From positions 62,001 through 126,000 of the forward strand of contig NZ_JAPYRE010000003.1 of NCBI RefSeq assembly GCF_029936995.1: a stretch of 64,000 nucleotides of DNA, in the 5' to 3' direction. The notes beneath the pieces are model-generated. The model did no database searches, was not told where the DNA came from, and saw only the letters and a program-made list of their open reading frames with translations. The DNA is from Henriciella sp. GTDB lineage: Bacteria > Pseudomonadota > Alphaproteobacteria > Caulobacterales > Hyphomonadaceae. The translations under genes were made by a program, and so were the position numbers. This document shows positions 33,147-43,154 of this stretch, piece after piece. The number at the start of each line of letters is the position of its first letter. The stretch's first letter is position 1.

Positions 33147-35543
33147 TTGAGCAATACCATCAAATGCACTGCACGCGGAAGCACGGCTCTTGCCTTGTTT
33201 CTATCATCGGGCCTTGTCGCAATCGCGCAGGATGGTGGCCCGGATCCGGTTGAGCGCGAGGCTGAGGCACGCCAGAAAACCATCATCGTCACGGCGACAA
33301 AGCGTGCGCAGACCCTTCAGGATGTGCCATTCTCCATCAATGCCCAGACGCAGGAAGACATTGCCGTTACTGGGTCTACCAATCTTGAGGACTTGTCGCG
33401 CAATGTTGCCGGCCTTTCGATCCAGAATCTGGGCCCGGGACAAAGCCAGGTGGCCATCCGCGGTGTGTCAGCTGGTCAGATCGTACGTGACCAGCCGGGC
33501 GTGAAAGAACAGGTTGGTGTGTATCTCGATGAGTCGGTCATATCCCTCTCGCTTTTTACGCCTGATATTGACCTGTTTGACCTCAACCGGGTCGAGACCT
33601 TGCGTGGCCCTCAGGGTACACTGTTCGGGTCAGGCTCTGTTGGCGGAACCGTACGCTACATCACCAATCAGCCGAATGTTGATGAATTCGAGGGCAAGGC
33701 CGAAGCGCAGCTGAGTACGATCGACGATGGCGGGACGGGCGGATACCTGAAGGGAGCCGTGAACCTGCCACTTGTTGAGGGGCAGTCCGCCCTACGTCTG
33801 GTCGGGTATCATACCGAGTATGCCGGGTTCATCGATGCCGAGACGCCGACAGGTCGACGGGAGGATGTGAACTCTGGTAACCGCACAGGTGGCCGCGCCG
33901 CTCTGACACTCAATCTCACCGACCGCATCTCGGTAACGCCGCGTATTGTGTATCAGGAGATCAGCGCTGATGGCTTTAACCGTGAAGAAGCCTTTAACTG
34001 GCTTACCGGTGGGCCGGCGCCGGGCGAAAATACGCAGTATCTCCTTCTCGAAGAAGCTTTCGAGGATGAAACCCTGATTGGTGATGTGACTGCTGAATTC
34101 AATTTCGGCCCGGTCGATCTGACCTCGGTAACAACTTATACAGACCGCGACATACTGGTAAGCCGTGATGCAAGCTCGCTGACACATAGTGTCTCTCTGG
34201 ACTTGGGGTTTGATCCGGCGGCGTTCTCGATACCTTCAAACCTGCGTGACTCGACGGCCTACCAGTCGTTCACTCAGGAGTTACGTCTGAGTTCCAATGG
34301 AACGGGCCCACTGGAATGGCTTGTAGGTGTTTTCTATGCGGACTTGGAGCGCGATTACAATCAACGCCTTCCAACGCCAGGGTATGACGCCTTTACAGAT
34401 GCTGCCCTTGGAGCGGGCACATCTGAAGCGGTGTCCAATGGCTACCCGGCGGATTCACCGTTCAATTCGGACCTTCTTTACGTTCTTGAACAGACCGCCG
34501 TATTCGGCGAGGCCAGTTATGAGCTTACAGACCGGCTGACACTGACAGCCGGCGGCCGGTTCTACGACTTTGAGGAAGACCGCACGATTTCCTCGGGTGG
34601 CCTGTTCGCGAATGGTGATTCAAATGTCATGGACACCACCTCGTCCAGCGGCTTCACGCCCCGGTTCCTGGCCAGCTATGACGTGAATGAGTCAGTTACG
34701 CTAAATGCCCAGGCTAGCCAGGGCTTCCGCCTCGGTGGCGTAAATGATCCACTAAATGTGCCGTTGTGTTCAGATGAAGACGAACAGATATTTGGCGGCT
34801 TTCAGGATTATGATGATGAAACCCTCTGGAACTACGAAGTCGGTTTCAAGGCCCAGACAGGCGACCTGACCTTCAATGCGGCGGCATTCTACACTGACAT
34901 ATCAGATCTGCAGGTAACTCTGGATGCGGGATCCTGTTCGTCCCGCATCGTCTTTAACGTGGAAAAAGCGCATACGGCGGGTTTGGAAACCGAGTTGTCC
35001 TACAGCCCGGCGGATGGTCTCGATTTCTTTCTGGCGGCCAGCCTTATTGAAGCGGAGTTCGATTCTACGGTTGTAGATGGAACCGGAACGGTCATCGGCG
35101 GAATTGAGGAAGGTAACCGCTTGCCTTCGGTTCCCGAGCTCCAGATATCTGCATCAGGTGTATATCGCTGGAATGCAGACTGGGCTGGAAATGCGCAGGC
35201 TTTCGTGACGGGGTCTGTCCAGCATATTGGATCACGTTTTACCCAGCCCAGTGACCAGGTTCCGGGGCAGGGACTGCCGTCTGCGACAGGACTACCGTTC
35301 GGGATGCTGACGGGCGCCGAGAACCCTCAGGAGATCGTCGATCTGGAACTCGACGCTTATCAGACCGTGAATCTGAGTACCGGCCTGGAGTATCCTAGCT
35401 GGACGGTCACCCTCTTTCTCAACAATGCGTTCAACGAGAATGCAGACTTGTCTTTTGACCGTGAACGCGGTGGGCGTGCACGTCTTGGTTTTCGCGTAAA
35501 CCAGCCTCGTACCTTCGGGGTTACAGTCAGAAAGCAATTCTAG
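33147..35543 (+). CDS. TonB-dependent outer-membrane receptor
   Basis: A 798-residue receptor. The TTG at 33147 is chosen because GGGAGG (33136-33141) lies five bases upstream, and no ATG in frame preserves the signal peptide (about 1-27, ending LVAIAQ). A TonB-box-like KTIIVTATKR and the plug (about 45-165, with GPQGTLFGSGSVGGTVRYITNQP) come next, then a long barrel ending VRKQF. The imported ligand is unknown. A Cys in LNVPLCSDEDEQ and one in DAGSCSSR may pair. It interrupts an otherwise housekeeping block between gmk and ksgA, and it has its own terminator, so it behaves as an inserted single-gene unit. Confidence 0.9.
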   Translation: MSNTIKCTARGSTALALFLSSGLVAIAQDGGPDPVEREAEARQKTIIVTATKRAQTLQDVPFSINAQTQEDIAVTGSTNLEDLSRNVAGLSIQNLGPGQSQVAIRGVSAGQIVRDQPGVKEQVGVYLDESVISLSLFTPDIDLFDLNRVETLRGPQGTLFGSGSVGGTVRYITNQPNVDEFEGKAEAQLSTIDDGGTGGYLKGAVNLPLVEGQSALRLVGYHTEYAGFIDAETPTGRREDVNSGNRTGGRAALTLNLTDRISVTPRIVYQEISADGFNREEAFNWLTGGPAPGENTQYLLLEEAFEDETLIGDVTAEFNFGPVDLTSVTTYTDRDILVSRDASSLTHSVSLDLGFDPAAFSIPSNLRDSTAYQSFTQELRLSSNGTGPLEWLVGVFYADLERDYNQRLPTPGYDAFTDAALGAGTSEAVSNGYPADSPFNSDLLYVLEQTAVFGEASYELTDRLTLTAGGRFYDFEEDRTISSGGLFANGDSNVMDTTSSSGFTPRFLASYDVNESVTLNAQASQGFRLGGVNDPLNVPLCSDEDEQIFGGFQDYDDETLWNYEVGFKAQTGDLTFNAAAFYTDISDLQVTLDAGSCSSRIVFNVEKAHTAGLETELSYSPADGLDFFLAASLIEAEFDSTVVDGTGTVIGGIEEGNRLPSVPELQISASGVYRWNADWAGNAQAFVTGSVQHIGSRFTQPSDQVPGQGLPSATGLPFGMLTGAENPQEIVDLELDAYQTVNLSTGLEYPSWTVTLFLNNAFNENADLSFDRERGGRARLGFRVNQPRTFGVTVRKQF

Positions 35544-35566
35544 CCATTATTAAGTGGGCTTGTTCA

Positions 35567-35604
35567 AAGGCTGCGCTTACCTAAAAGGAGCGCAGCCTTA
35601 TTTA
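35567..35604 (+). terminator. Terminator after the second TonB receptor, possibly bidirectional
   Basis: AAGGCTGCGCT (35567-35577) and AGCGCAGCCTT (35589-35599) form an 11-bp perfect stem with an 11-nt loop, followed rightward by ATTTACG. It lies in the 78-bp gap between the convergent receptor and ksgA and may also stop leftward transcripts. Confidence 0.8.
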
Positions 35605-35621
35605 CGTTCAAGCTTGGCTTT

Positions 35622-36458
35622 TCATGCGTCTGCAAAAGCTGTTGCCAGCGCCCTGAACTGAATTTGTAACAGCGTTTCGGCGCGAGCTGTCGGGTCGATG
35701 CCACAATTTTCGAGCCATTCAGTTGCGTCGATGCCCTTCGTCTTCGCGAGTGATTTGAGCGAAGCCCTCAGCATCTTGCGCCGCTGGCCAAATGCGGCCG
35801 CGGCCACCTTCTCCAGCGTGGCGAGGTCTTCAAATTGCTTTTCCGGTTGTAGAGGAACAAGCACTGCGACCGCACTGTCGACCTTGGGCGGCGGTTTGAA
35901 GGCACCTGGCGGCAGCGTAAAAGCGATGTGGGGATTACTAACTGCATGGGCCAGTACGGCGAGGCGACCATAATGTGGGCTGCCCGGTCCGGCGACGAGG
36001 CGCTCGGCAACTTCCTTCTGGAACATCAGCGCCATCTCTCCGCGCCATGAACCAGCCTTTAGCCAATTTACGGCCAAGGGGGTGCCGACATTGTAGGGCA
36101 GGTTGGCGATGATCATGGCTGGTTGTGTTCCGCCGGCGCAACTTACAAGCTTTGGCCAATCTACCTTGCGGGCATCTGCATTGTGTATGTGAAGACGCCC
36201 GTCTTTTGCTTCTGGCCATGTCTCAAGGGCGTTCGCGAAGCGGTCATCAGCCTCTACAGCAATCACCTTTCCTGCGCCCTCGTTCAGCAGTGCGCGCGTC
36301 AGGCCACCGGGACCCGGACCGACCTCAATAACGGTTCTTCCTTCGACAGGCCCAGCGGCTAGAGCAGTGCGACGCAGTATGTCGGGATCAAACAGGAAGT
36401 GCTGGCCAAGCGCCTTTCGTGCACGGCCCTGGGTGAAAGGTGGATCATCCTCAGACAT
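35622..36458 (-). CDS. rsmA: 16S rRNA dimethyladenosine transferase
   Basis: RsmA (KsgA), 278 residues, dimethylates two adjacent adenines near the 3' end of 16S rRNA. The SAM motif is VIEVGPGPGGLTRALL (about 44-59), and the catalytic NLPY motif is in IIANLPYNVGTPL (about 117-129). RKALGQHFL opens the fold. The ATG at 36458 overlaps the pdxA stop by 8 bp, so the genes are coupled; the upstream frame to 36485 is less likely. It is last in the lptD-surA-pdxA-rsmA unit, the same order as in E. coli. Confidence 0.95.
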   Translation of the reverse strand: MSEDDPPFTQGRARKALGQHFLFDPDILRRTALAAGPVEGRTVIEVGPGPGGLTRALLNEGAGKVIAVEADDRFANALETWPEAKDGRLHIHNADARKVDWPKLVSCAGGTQPAMIIANLPYNVGTPLAVNWLKAGSWRGEMALMFQKEVAERLVAGPGSPHYGRLAVLAHAVSNPHIAFTLPPGAFKPPPKVDSAVAVLVPLQPEKQFEDLATLEKVAAAAFGQRRKMLRASLKSLAKTKGIDATEWLENCGIDPTARAETLLQIQFRALATAFADA

Positions 36459-37464
36459 GGGACAGCCGGTTGCCTGCCATTTCACTGGCGAGTCTTATGG
36501 CGCTAATCAGGCTGTCGGGCCGGGCTGTGCCTTCACGGGCAGCATCATAGGCCGTGCCATGATCCGGACTGGTTCGGATGATTGGCAGGCCGAGAGTTGT
36601 GTTCACCCCACCCCAGAAGTCCAGTGTCTTGACCGGGATAAGCCCCTGATCGTGAGTCATTGCAATAACAGCATCGAAGCGACCATCGAGCATCTCCGCG
36701 AATACCGTATCGGCAGAGCGTGCATCTGAAATATCCATGCCTGCTTCACGCAGCTGCGTGGCTAGTGGATTGATAATATCGCGCTCCTCGGTGCCAATGC
36801 TGCCGCTCTCGCCAGCGTGAGGATTGAGGCCAGTAAACGCGAGACGTGGTTGAGAGATGCCAAAATCGCGTTTCAGTGCGAGATTTGTCGTATGGGCAAC
36901 CGAAGCCAGGGTATCCGGTGTCAGATGCTGGGGAATACTCATCAGGGGAACGTGGATCGTCACAAGGGAAACACGTAACCCTCCGCCTGCAAGCATCATG
37001 ACGGGCGGATTAGGTTCACCTGTGACGTCCTCACAGATAGCTGCAAGATATTCAGTGTGGCCTGGATGACGAAATCCCGCTGAGTAAAGTACGGCCTTGG
37101 AGATGGGATTGGTTACGACACCGGCGGAATAGCCTTCGAGTGCATGCCGGGTCGCACGTTCAATGCTCTCGAGAATGCTTGCGGCAGCGGCACTATCCGC
37201 TGTGCCGGGCTGCACAACAGGCAACCTTCCGGATAGTGGAAGAACTGGCAATGCGTCATCGAAATACGTGCCAGTCTCCGCTGGATCTTGGATTACCTGT
37301 GTTTCACACGCAAAGAGTGCCGGGTCGGCGATGACATAGAACGGTGTGCGCCTGCTTTCACGTCTAAGAGTATTCCAGGCCCGTGCTGTAATCTGCGGTC
37401 CACACCCGGCAGGATCGCCCATGGTAACCGCGAGAGGGGGAGTGTCTGGTTTAATGGCCATCAT
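36451..37464 (-). CDS. pdxA: 4-hydroxythreonine-4-phosphate dehydrogenase
   Basis: A 337-residue PdxA of the DXP-dependent vitamin B6 pathway. It opens with VTMGDPAGCGPQITARAW. Metal-binding histidines are visible in SAGFRHPGHTEYLA (about 133-146), FTGLNPHAGESG, and MTHDQGLIPVKTL, followed by RTSPDHGTAYD. It oxidises 4-phosphohydroxy-L-threonine with NAD before condensation by PdxJ. It lies 44 bp after surA and overlaps rsmA. Two ATGs sit in tandem at the start (37464 and 37461). Confidence 0.95.
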   Translation of the reverse strand: MMAIKPDTPPLAVTMGDPAGCGPQITARAWNTLRRESRRTPFYVIADPALFACETQVIQDPAETGTYFDDALPVLPLSGRLPVVQPGTADSAAAASILESIERATRHALEGYSAGVVTNPISKAVLYSAGFRHPGHTEYLAAICEDVTGEPNPPVMMLAGGGLRVSLVTIHVPLMSIPQHLTPDTLASVAHTTNLALKRDFGISQPRLAFTGLNPHAGESGSIGTEERDIINPLATQLREAGMDISDARSADTVFAEMLDGRFDAVIAMTHDQGLIPVKTLDFWGGVNTTLGLPIIRTSPDHGTAYDAAREGTARPDSLISAIRLASEMAGNRLSHV

Positions 37465-37508
37465 GGACCTATGCGCGCTGCCTAGACGGGATAACGCCAG
37501 GTTCCGGG

Positions 37509-38813
37509 TTAGGACCCTCCGGCGTTACCTGGTGTGGCCCCGGCTGGTGGCGTGCTGTTTTCGCCTTGTGCGCTGGGGTCGCGATGAATGATGGTCGCTT
37601 CACGACGCAGGTCGCGCAGTTCCCGCTGTGAGATCATGTTCAGCTGGCGTGCAAAAAGCTGGTCTTCAATTTCATCACGTGATGGCAGGCTGCTGCCGCT
37701 TTCGTCACGTGAACACACATACATGACGCCAATGGATCCCCCCATGGCGAAGACATCCGTAGCCGCTCCAATTTCCGTCGATTCGACCATGTTCCGGCCT
37801 TCTGCGCCAAGGTCATTAAGGCGAACATCACTGAGGTCGGTGGCCGTCAGGTTCGGGTCATTTCCAGCAATCTCTTGTATGTCCTCGCACCCATCTGCCG
37901 CTGCTGTTGCGGCCATCAGATCGTCTTCCGAACCATTCTCAACAGATAGACGGATAAGGTCGGCGACAGTCACGGTTTCCGAAGGATCCTGCTTGCCACG
38001 GTAAGCTACGATATAGACGCCATTCTCAACTTCGATCGGGTCACTATAGCCGGGCTCATTCATGCCGCGAACGGCTTCCGCGACGTCTGGATCGACGTCA
38101 GCCAGCGAAACATAGCCCATATCTCCACCTGCGGCTGAGGTCGGTGCGGAGGAAAAGCGTTGCGCAGCAACCTCAAACGGTGCGCCGTTGCGCAGCTGCT
38201 CGAGAATTGTTTCAGCGCCATTCAGGGCTTGCTGTTTTTCCTGTTCATTGGCGGTGTAAAGGAAAATTTCCCCAAGCCGGTATTGCGTCTTCTGAGCGTT
38301 CGTCTCGAGGCGTTTCAGGCGTTCGTCGATCTGGTTGGAGGAAATCCTGATGCGCGAGCCATACAGCCCGCCCATGATCTGACGCCAGGCGATTTCAGCG
38401 CGCATCTGTTCCTGGAGACTCTGGGGATCGACCCCGGACTCCCGCAATACGCCGAGGAGGGTCTCGCGATCCATACCGGACTGACGAGCCATGTCGGCAA
38501 CAGCGGCGTTGATTTCTTGTTCCGAAACCTCGATTTCATATTCCGCCGATTCCTGAATTTGCAGCTTCTCATCGATCAATTCATCGAGTGCCTGATCAGT
38601 GATCTGTGCAATCTGTTCCTGGGACGGCCGCTGGGCGCCGAGAGTCAGAAGGAGCAGGCTCGCCCTCTCACGGACGTCGCTGTAGGAAATCGGTTGGTCA
38701 TTAACGATCGTAATGATGCCTTCAATTGTCTGCGTCTGCTGAGCAGCCGCCTGCGACGAAAGCGCTGGCGCTCCAAAAGCAAGTGCGAAAGCTGAAACGG
38801 CAATTCTGATCAT
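37509..38813 (-). CDS. surA: Periplasmic chaperone/peptidyl-prolyl isomerase SurA
   Basis: A 434-residue protein with a signal peptide ending near SSQAAAQQ (about 23). The SurA N-terminal chaperone domain (about 27-165, GIITIVNDQPISYSDVRERA) comes first, then one parvulin-type domain (about 175-280, YRLGEIFLYT...SSAPTSAAGGDMGYV). A divergent C-terminal region follows. It escorts unfolded barrel proteins to BAM. The ATG at 38813 follows GGAGG five bases away; the GTG at 38825 lies before that site and is rejected. It is downstream of lptD, one of its known clients in E. coli. Confidence 0.9.
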   Translation of the reverse strand: MIRIAVSAFALAFGAPALSSQAAAQQTQTIEGIITIVNDQPISYSDVRERASLLLLTLGAQRPSQEQIAQITDQALDELIDEKLQIQESAEYEIEVSEQEINAAVADMARQSGMDRETLLGVLRESGVDPQSLQEQMRAEIAWRQIMGGLYGSRIRISSNQIDERLKRLETNAQKTQYRLGEIFLYTANEQEKQQALNGAETILEQLRNGAPFEVAAQRFSSAPTSAAGGDMGYVSLADVDPDVAEAVRGMNEPGYSDPIEVENGVYIVAYRGKQDPSETVTVADLIRLSVENGSEDDLMAATAAADGCEDIQEIAGNDPNLTATDLSDVRLNDLGAEGRNMVESTEIGAATDVFAMGGSIGVMYVCSRDESGSSLPSRDEIEDQLFARQLNMISQRELRDLRREATIIHRDPSAQGENSTPPAGATPGNAGGS

Positions 38814-38918
38814 TCTAACCTCCACTTGCCAGTCTGGACCGACAAGTCGCTGAAATTATGGCGAACCATACCGCGCAATGTGTGAGAGGCAATGCGCCGA
38901 TCCCAGTTCGTATTGAAC

Positions 38919-41105
38919 CTAGTCGAAGTTTGATGAACCAATATTACCGAGTGACTTCAACGAGAACCGGAACAGAATGGAATCGGATGGCCCAAGCTGT
39001 CTGTCGATCTGCTCTGAGCGTGCAAAAACAATCTCGAAGCGGGAACAATCGTCCTCATAGCCCACGCCAACCGAGTGACTAATGTCCCGATTACCTTCTA
39101 TATCCCGCTGCAATCCGTATAGCACGAAATAGTTGTCGGTAACGGACACCTCAGAATTAAGAATAATACCTTCCTGACGATTGCCAGATTGTGAGGCCTT
39201 CTCCTGAATTCGATAGTAAAGTGCGCTTGCCTTCACTCGATCGAAATTGAGCTCCATGCTCGTGTCGAGCCGATTGAGCTCAAGTGTGTCATCATCCAGA
39301 CGAACTTTCGCCTTGATAGAAAAGGGGCTGCCGAAGTCCAAGCCAAACGCACCAATCCAGTCACTGACCGTTCCGTCAAGATTACTTGCTTCGTCAAAAC
39401 GCGGATCATCGCGGCTGCGCCAACGTCTTCCAGCGATGCCCGTAAATTGAACTCCGGATTTCCAGCGTGCGACGGTTGAAATACCGGCTGCGACCTTGCT
39501 GTCTCCTTCGTAGAGGTCATAGCCGACCTGGGCGTTACCCTCGAATAGTGAAGACACATCGAGTTCGTAAAAGAGGCCATCTTCAATCGGGATTTCGGAA
39601 TCATTGGGCCCGCTTGTGCCGACCGCGCCCATAACGATTGGCTCGACGAGAATATCTACATTCTCACCCGCACGGTAGAGCGGGTAGGACAGTTCAAGGC
39701 CAGCCGTGCCGAAGCCCCGTTCTACGGCGTCGCTCTGGCCTTCAACCGGGAAGTCGTTCAGATCGTAATAATCGTAACGGGCTTCAGCAAATGGCTCGGC
39801 CAGGAAACCGCCAGGCAGAATTTTCTGAACAGACCAGTCAGCCGAGATGGAGGCACGTTTGCTATCTGTTCCGCTAGTGCGGCTCAGAAAGGCCGTTGAA
39901 CCACTTACGCTGGCATAACCGAAGGCGCCCAGATCGAAAGCCCGTTCGGCATACCCCAGTGGCAGGACATCAGCGATGCTATCCTCACGGCTGTCGTCAA
40001 AACGAAGGCTGTCAAACGTAAGGACAGAGGCATCTGCGTACCAGTTTGTCGACTGGCCCTGCGTGTAGATCTGAGATAGCAGGATTCTTGGCTGGTTGGT
40101 ATAGAGGCCGCGCTGATCATTCTCGCCGTCAATGTCATAGCGACGGGAATAGAGGTCGTCGCTCATTTTCTCGACGCCAAACCCCCACAGCCAGTCATCG
40201 TTTAGCCGGAACTTGCCGTCAGCAAATATGTGGCCGCGCCATTCCTTGTCGCCGAACCGTTCACCGTCGCTGTCGAAGTTCTGTTCATTAGTGAAACTGG
40301 TATTGATATTGACCTGACCCGAGTAGAACCTTTTGCGGTAATCCAGCTCCATGACCGGGTTTACCTTCGAGTTTATCATCGGGGAGATGACGAGATCCTG
40401 GTGAGGGGAAATGGCCCAGTAGTAGGGCTGTTGATAAAATACTCCGCGCTTTGAGGAACTTCCCACCTTGGGGAAGAGAAAGCCGGAGCGTCGTTCCGCC
40501 TGTGGATCCGGATGGGCGAAGTAGGGCAGGTAGATGACTGGAAAACCCGCGATTTCGACGACAGCATCACGGTAAGTATACATGCCGTCTTCTTCATCAA
40601 AAACGGCCTTGCGGGCACGGATTGCCCAAGTCGGTGTACTGTCTTCTTCGCAAAGTTCGCAGGATGTATAGATCGAGCGTTCCAGAGTCGTGCGGGTTTC
40701 ATTCTCGCGAGTTGCAAGATTGGATGAGGCTGTGGCGCCGTCAGGTGTGCGCATCGCGAAATCGACGGCGTACCCATTTGCCAGCTGGGCATCGGTTTCG
40801 ACCTCATCGGCAAACCGCTGTGTCCCGTCCGGTTCGAGGATTGTAACATTGCCCTGTGCATGGACAACGCCTGTGCGACGGTCATAGGTCAGGCGGTCGG
40901 CCGTCATCACACGCCCTTCATACTCGGCTTGGACATTGCCCTCTGCGACAACGAGATTCTCGTTTTCCAGAACGTAAGCACTATCTGCGGTCAAAGTGAC
41001 GCGCTCAGCTTTTTCTTCCGACTCGGCAGGGGCCGGCTGTGCATATGCTGCGTGACTGGCCGAACCGAGCAGTATTGCTGCCAGGGCGCATTTCCAGACG
41101 GCCAT
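38919..41105 (-). CDS. lptD: LPS-assembly outer-membrane protein LptD
   Basis: A 728-residue LptD. The signal peptide ends near HAAYAQ (about 23). An OstA/LptA-like jellyroll (about 35-130, with VVAEGNVQAEYEGRVMTAD) precedes a large barrel ending in GSSNFD. A Cys pair, SCELC (about 164-168), lies in the conserved YTSCELCEEDSTPTWAIRA segment. It inserts lipopolysaccharide into the outer leaflet together with LptE. The ATG at 41105 is preceded by AGGAG; the 32-residue upstream extension is not a signal sequence and is rejected. It is first in the lptD-surA-pdxA-rsmA unit. lptE and lptFG are not in the window. Confidence 0.93.
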   Translation of the reverse strand: MAVWKCALAAILLGSASHAAYAQPAPAESEEKAERVTLTADSAYVLENENLVVAEGNVQAEYEGRVMTADRLTYDRRTGVVHAQGNVTILEPDGTQRFADEVETDAQLANGYAVDFAMRTPDGATASSNLATRENETRTTLERSIYTSCELCEEDSTPTWAIRARKAVFDEEDGMYTYRDAVVEIAGFPVIYLPYFAHPDPQAERRSGFLFPKVGSSSKRGVFYQQPYYWAISPHQDLVISPMINSKVNPVMELDYRKRFYSGQVNINTSFTNEQNFDSDGERFGDKEWRGHIFADGKFRLNDDWLWGFGVEKMSDDLYSRRYDIDGENDQRGLYTNQPRILLSQIYTQGQSTNWYADASVLTFDSLRFDDSREDSIADVLPLGYAERAFDLGAFGYASVSGSTAFLSRTSGTDSKRASISADWSVQKILPGGFLAEPFAEARYDYYDLNDFPVEGQSDAVERGFGTAGLELSYPLYRAGENVDILVEPIVMGAVGTSGPNDSEIPIEDGLFYELDVSSLFEGNAQVGYDLYEGDSKVAAGISTVARWKSGVQFTGIAGRRWRSRDDPRFDEASNLDGTVSDWIGAFGLDFGSPFSIKAKVRLDDDTLELNRLDTSMELNFDRVKASALYYRIQEKASQSGNRQEGIILNSEVSVTDNYFVLYGLQRDIEGNRDISHSVGVGYEDDCSRFEIVFARSEQIDRQLGPSDSILFRFSLKSLGNIGSSNFD

Positions 41106-41237
41106 GGGGTCTCCTGATCTACTCCTACCCTTGGTTCCGCATAAGCGGGCCCGGGATCGGCGTCCAGAGACTGTATGAATTGCTTGCGGGGATTTCATCA
41201 CGCCTGTGACCTTACTGTCATCATTGGCAATGTGTCT

Positions 41238-42314
41238 TCAGGCGCGTGAAGCCAGTCCGCCCGCATGCGTGAAAGCTTTGCCATCTATCTCCAGTTCCAT
41301 CAGCAGGGCGGCACATTGCCGGGCTGAACAGCCGCTGACGCGGGCAATCTCGGCAATTGGGAGTGGCGTAGGTGACAGGGCTTCCAGAATCCGGCCTGAT
41401 AGCCCTTCTGTCATGATCTCATGATCGTTCTCGGGCGCGAGCGGTAATATGGGAGACCAGCTGATGTGATCATTGTTACAAAGCTGGTGAGAGACAGCTT
41501 CAGTGACATCCCCGGCATGCCGTACGAGTGTTGCTCCGTTCCGTATAAGCCGATTGGTGCCGGCCGACCGCGGATCAAGTGGTGAACCTGGCACGGCCAT
41601 CACCTCGCGTCCCTGTTCACCTGCCATCCGTGCGGAGATCAGCGAGCCAGACCGCTCGGCCGCTTCAATCACGACCGTGCCAACTGCCAGGCCAGTGATG
41701 ATGCGGTTGCGGCGAGGAAAATCACGTGCGCCGGCACGATGACTCAATGCGCGTTCGGAGATGATTGCCCCCTGTTGGCTTAAGGCATGGTATAATTGCG
41801 CGTGTTGTGGTGGATATATCTGGTCTATTCCGCCAGCGAGAACCGCGATGGTTCCCGTTTCCAGACTGGCGTCGTGGGCTTCGCCATCAATACCTCGCGC
41901 CATGCCCGAGGCGATAACAAAACCGGCTTCACCCAAACCTTTTGCAAGCTGCCGGGAAATGCGGCGCCCCGCCGCTGAGGCATTTCGCGCGCCGACAAGC
42001 GCGATGGCTGGCCGCGTGAACAGTTCTGTCCGACCAAGTACTGAAATGACGGGTGGGGGTGGGGATAGCTGTGAGAGCGCGGTTGGAAAATCAGGATCGC
42101 TAGCAGTAAGGATGTCAGCTCCCAAGGCCCGTGTAGCTTCCAGTTCACGCGCCGCTGTAGTCTTGTCAGTTTTTATGGAAGGTAGGGCCTTTAGAGCTGC
42201 TCCGGGTGTTCCATATCTGGATAAAAGCTGAAAGAAAGTGACCGGGCCAATACGTGGGGCACGTGCAAGCGCGATCCAGTCAACACGCTCAGCATCCCCC
42301 AACGCCATGCTCAT
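41238..42314 (-). CDS. dprA: DNA-processing protein DprA
   Basis: A 358-residue DprA (Smf) that loads RecA on incoming single-stranded DNA in natural transformation. The Rossmann core is clear: ALVGARNASAAGRRIS (about 110-125), SGMARGIDGEAHDASL, VLAGGIDQIYPPQH, and VVIEAAERSGSLISARMA. A C-terminal winged helix (about 300-350) follows. Its ATG overlaps the plsY stop (ATGA at 42311-42314). In alphaproteobacteria plsY-dprA is commonly followed by topA; here lptD follows instead. Confidence 0.94.
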   Translation of the reverse strand: MSMALGDAERVDWIALARAPRIGPVTFFQLLSRYGTPGAALKALPSIKTDKTTAARELEATRALGADILTASDPDFPTALSQLSPPPPVISVLGRTELFTRPAIALVGARNASAAGRRISRQLAKGLGEAGFVIASGMARGIDGEAHDASLETGTIAVLAGGIDQIYPPQHAQLYHALSQQGAIISERALSHRAGARDFPRRNRIITGLAVGTVVIEAAERSGSLISARMAGEQGREVMAVPGSPLDPRSAGTNRLIRNGATLVRHAGDVTEAVSHQLCNNDHISWSPILPLAPENDHEIMTEGLSGRILEALSPTPLPIAEIARVSGCSARQCAALLMELEIDGKAFTHAGGLASRA

Positions 42315-42925
42315 TCCTTCTCCTGCTCTTGTTTCTTACCAAATTTTGGCTCAGTTCCATTCAGCAAACGGACGAGGTTGGCACGGTGTGTCCAGAAGAC
42401 CAGAAGGCTGAGCGCTGCCAATACGGTGACGGCGAAAATCGTTTCGCCAAGCAGGAATGCACCGATGGGGACGAGGCTTGCTGCGCCGAGAGCAGCAAGT
42501 GAAGATATTCGCAAAAGTGCAAACAGGCCAAGCCAGACCGGGGCACCAACCAACAAGCCTTTCAGGGATGCAAAGGCGAGCAGGCCAGCATAAGTTGCGA
42601 CACCCTTGCCGCCCTTGAAGCCCAGCCAGACCGGGTAGCAATGCCCCAGAAAAGCAGCCGCACCAGCGATCAGTCCTACATTTCTGTCTGCAAAGATGAT
42701 TGAAAATACAAGGACAGCCAGACCTGCCTTGAAACTGTCCAGCAGGAGTGTTGCGAGTGCGAGGTCCTTGCGCCCGGTTCGAAGAACATTGGTCGCGCCT
42801 ATGTTGCCAGAGCCAATCTTGCGGATATCACCGAGCCCAGCGGCGCGTGTGATAACCAGGCCAAAGGGAATTGACCCGAGGAGGTATCCGCCGAGCACGG
42901 CTATGGCGAAAGGGAGATAGGTCAT
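42311..42925 (-). CDS. plsY: Glycerol-3-phosphate acyltransferase PlsY
   Basis: A 204-residue inner-membrane protein with five or more helices that acylates glycerol-3-phosphate from acyl-phosphate, the first step of phospholipid synthesis. The three PlsY signatures are visible: LLGSIPFGLVI (about 15-25), GSGNIGATNVLRTGRK (about 38-53), and CYPVWLGFKGGKGVAT (about 97-112). It is translationally coupled to dprA. The 229 bp upstream hold its promoter region and are shared with the divergent TetR gene. Confidence 0.95.
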   Translation of the reverse strand: MTYLPFAIAVLGGYLLGSIPFGLVITRAAGLGDIRKIGSGNIGATNVLRTGRKDLALATLLLDSFKAGLAVLVFSIIFADRNVGLIAGAAAFLGHCYPVWLGFKGGKGVATYAGLLAFASLKGLLVGAPVWLGLFALLRISSLAALGAASLVPIGAFLLGETIFAVTVLAALSLLVFWTHRANLVRLLNGTEPKFGKKQEQEKE

Positions 42926-43154
42926 GGGTCTCGCGTGTCTGAAATTTAATTCTGTCTTTCCTGTGCTCTGTTCTCTATTTGATGCCGCCTGTGGTCAAGC
43001 ACGGCCCGCTAGGGAACAATGCTGTACCTTGTTTTTCTAGGATTTCGAAAGATCGCGCAGCTGTTCTTGGAAGTAACGTGAAAACGGCAGGGTCATTCGG
43101 GCGTGACCGCTGCTTTCACTTCCGAAAAGGGGATGTCGTGCTAATTGTACATTT

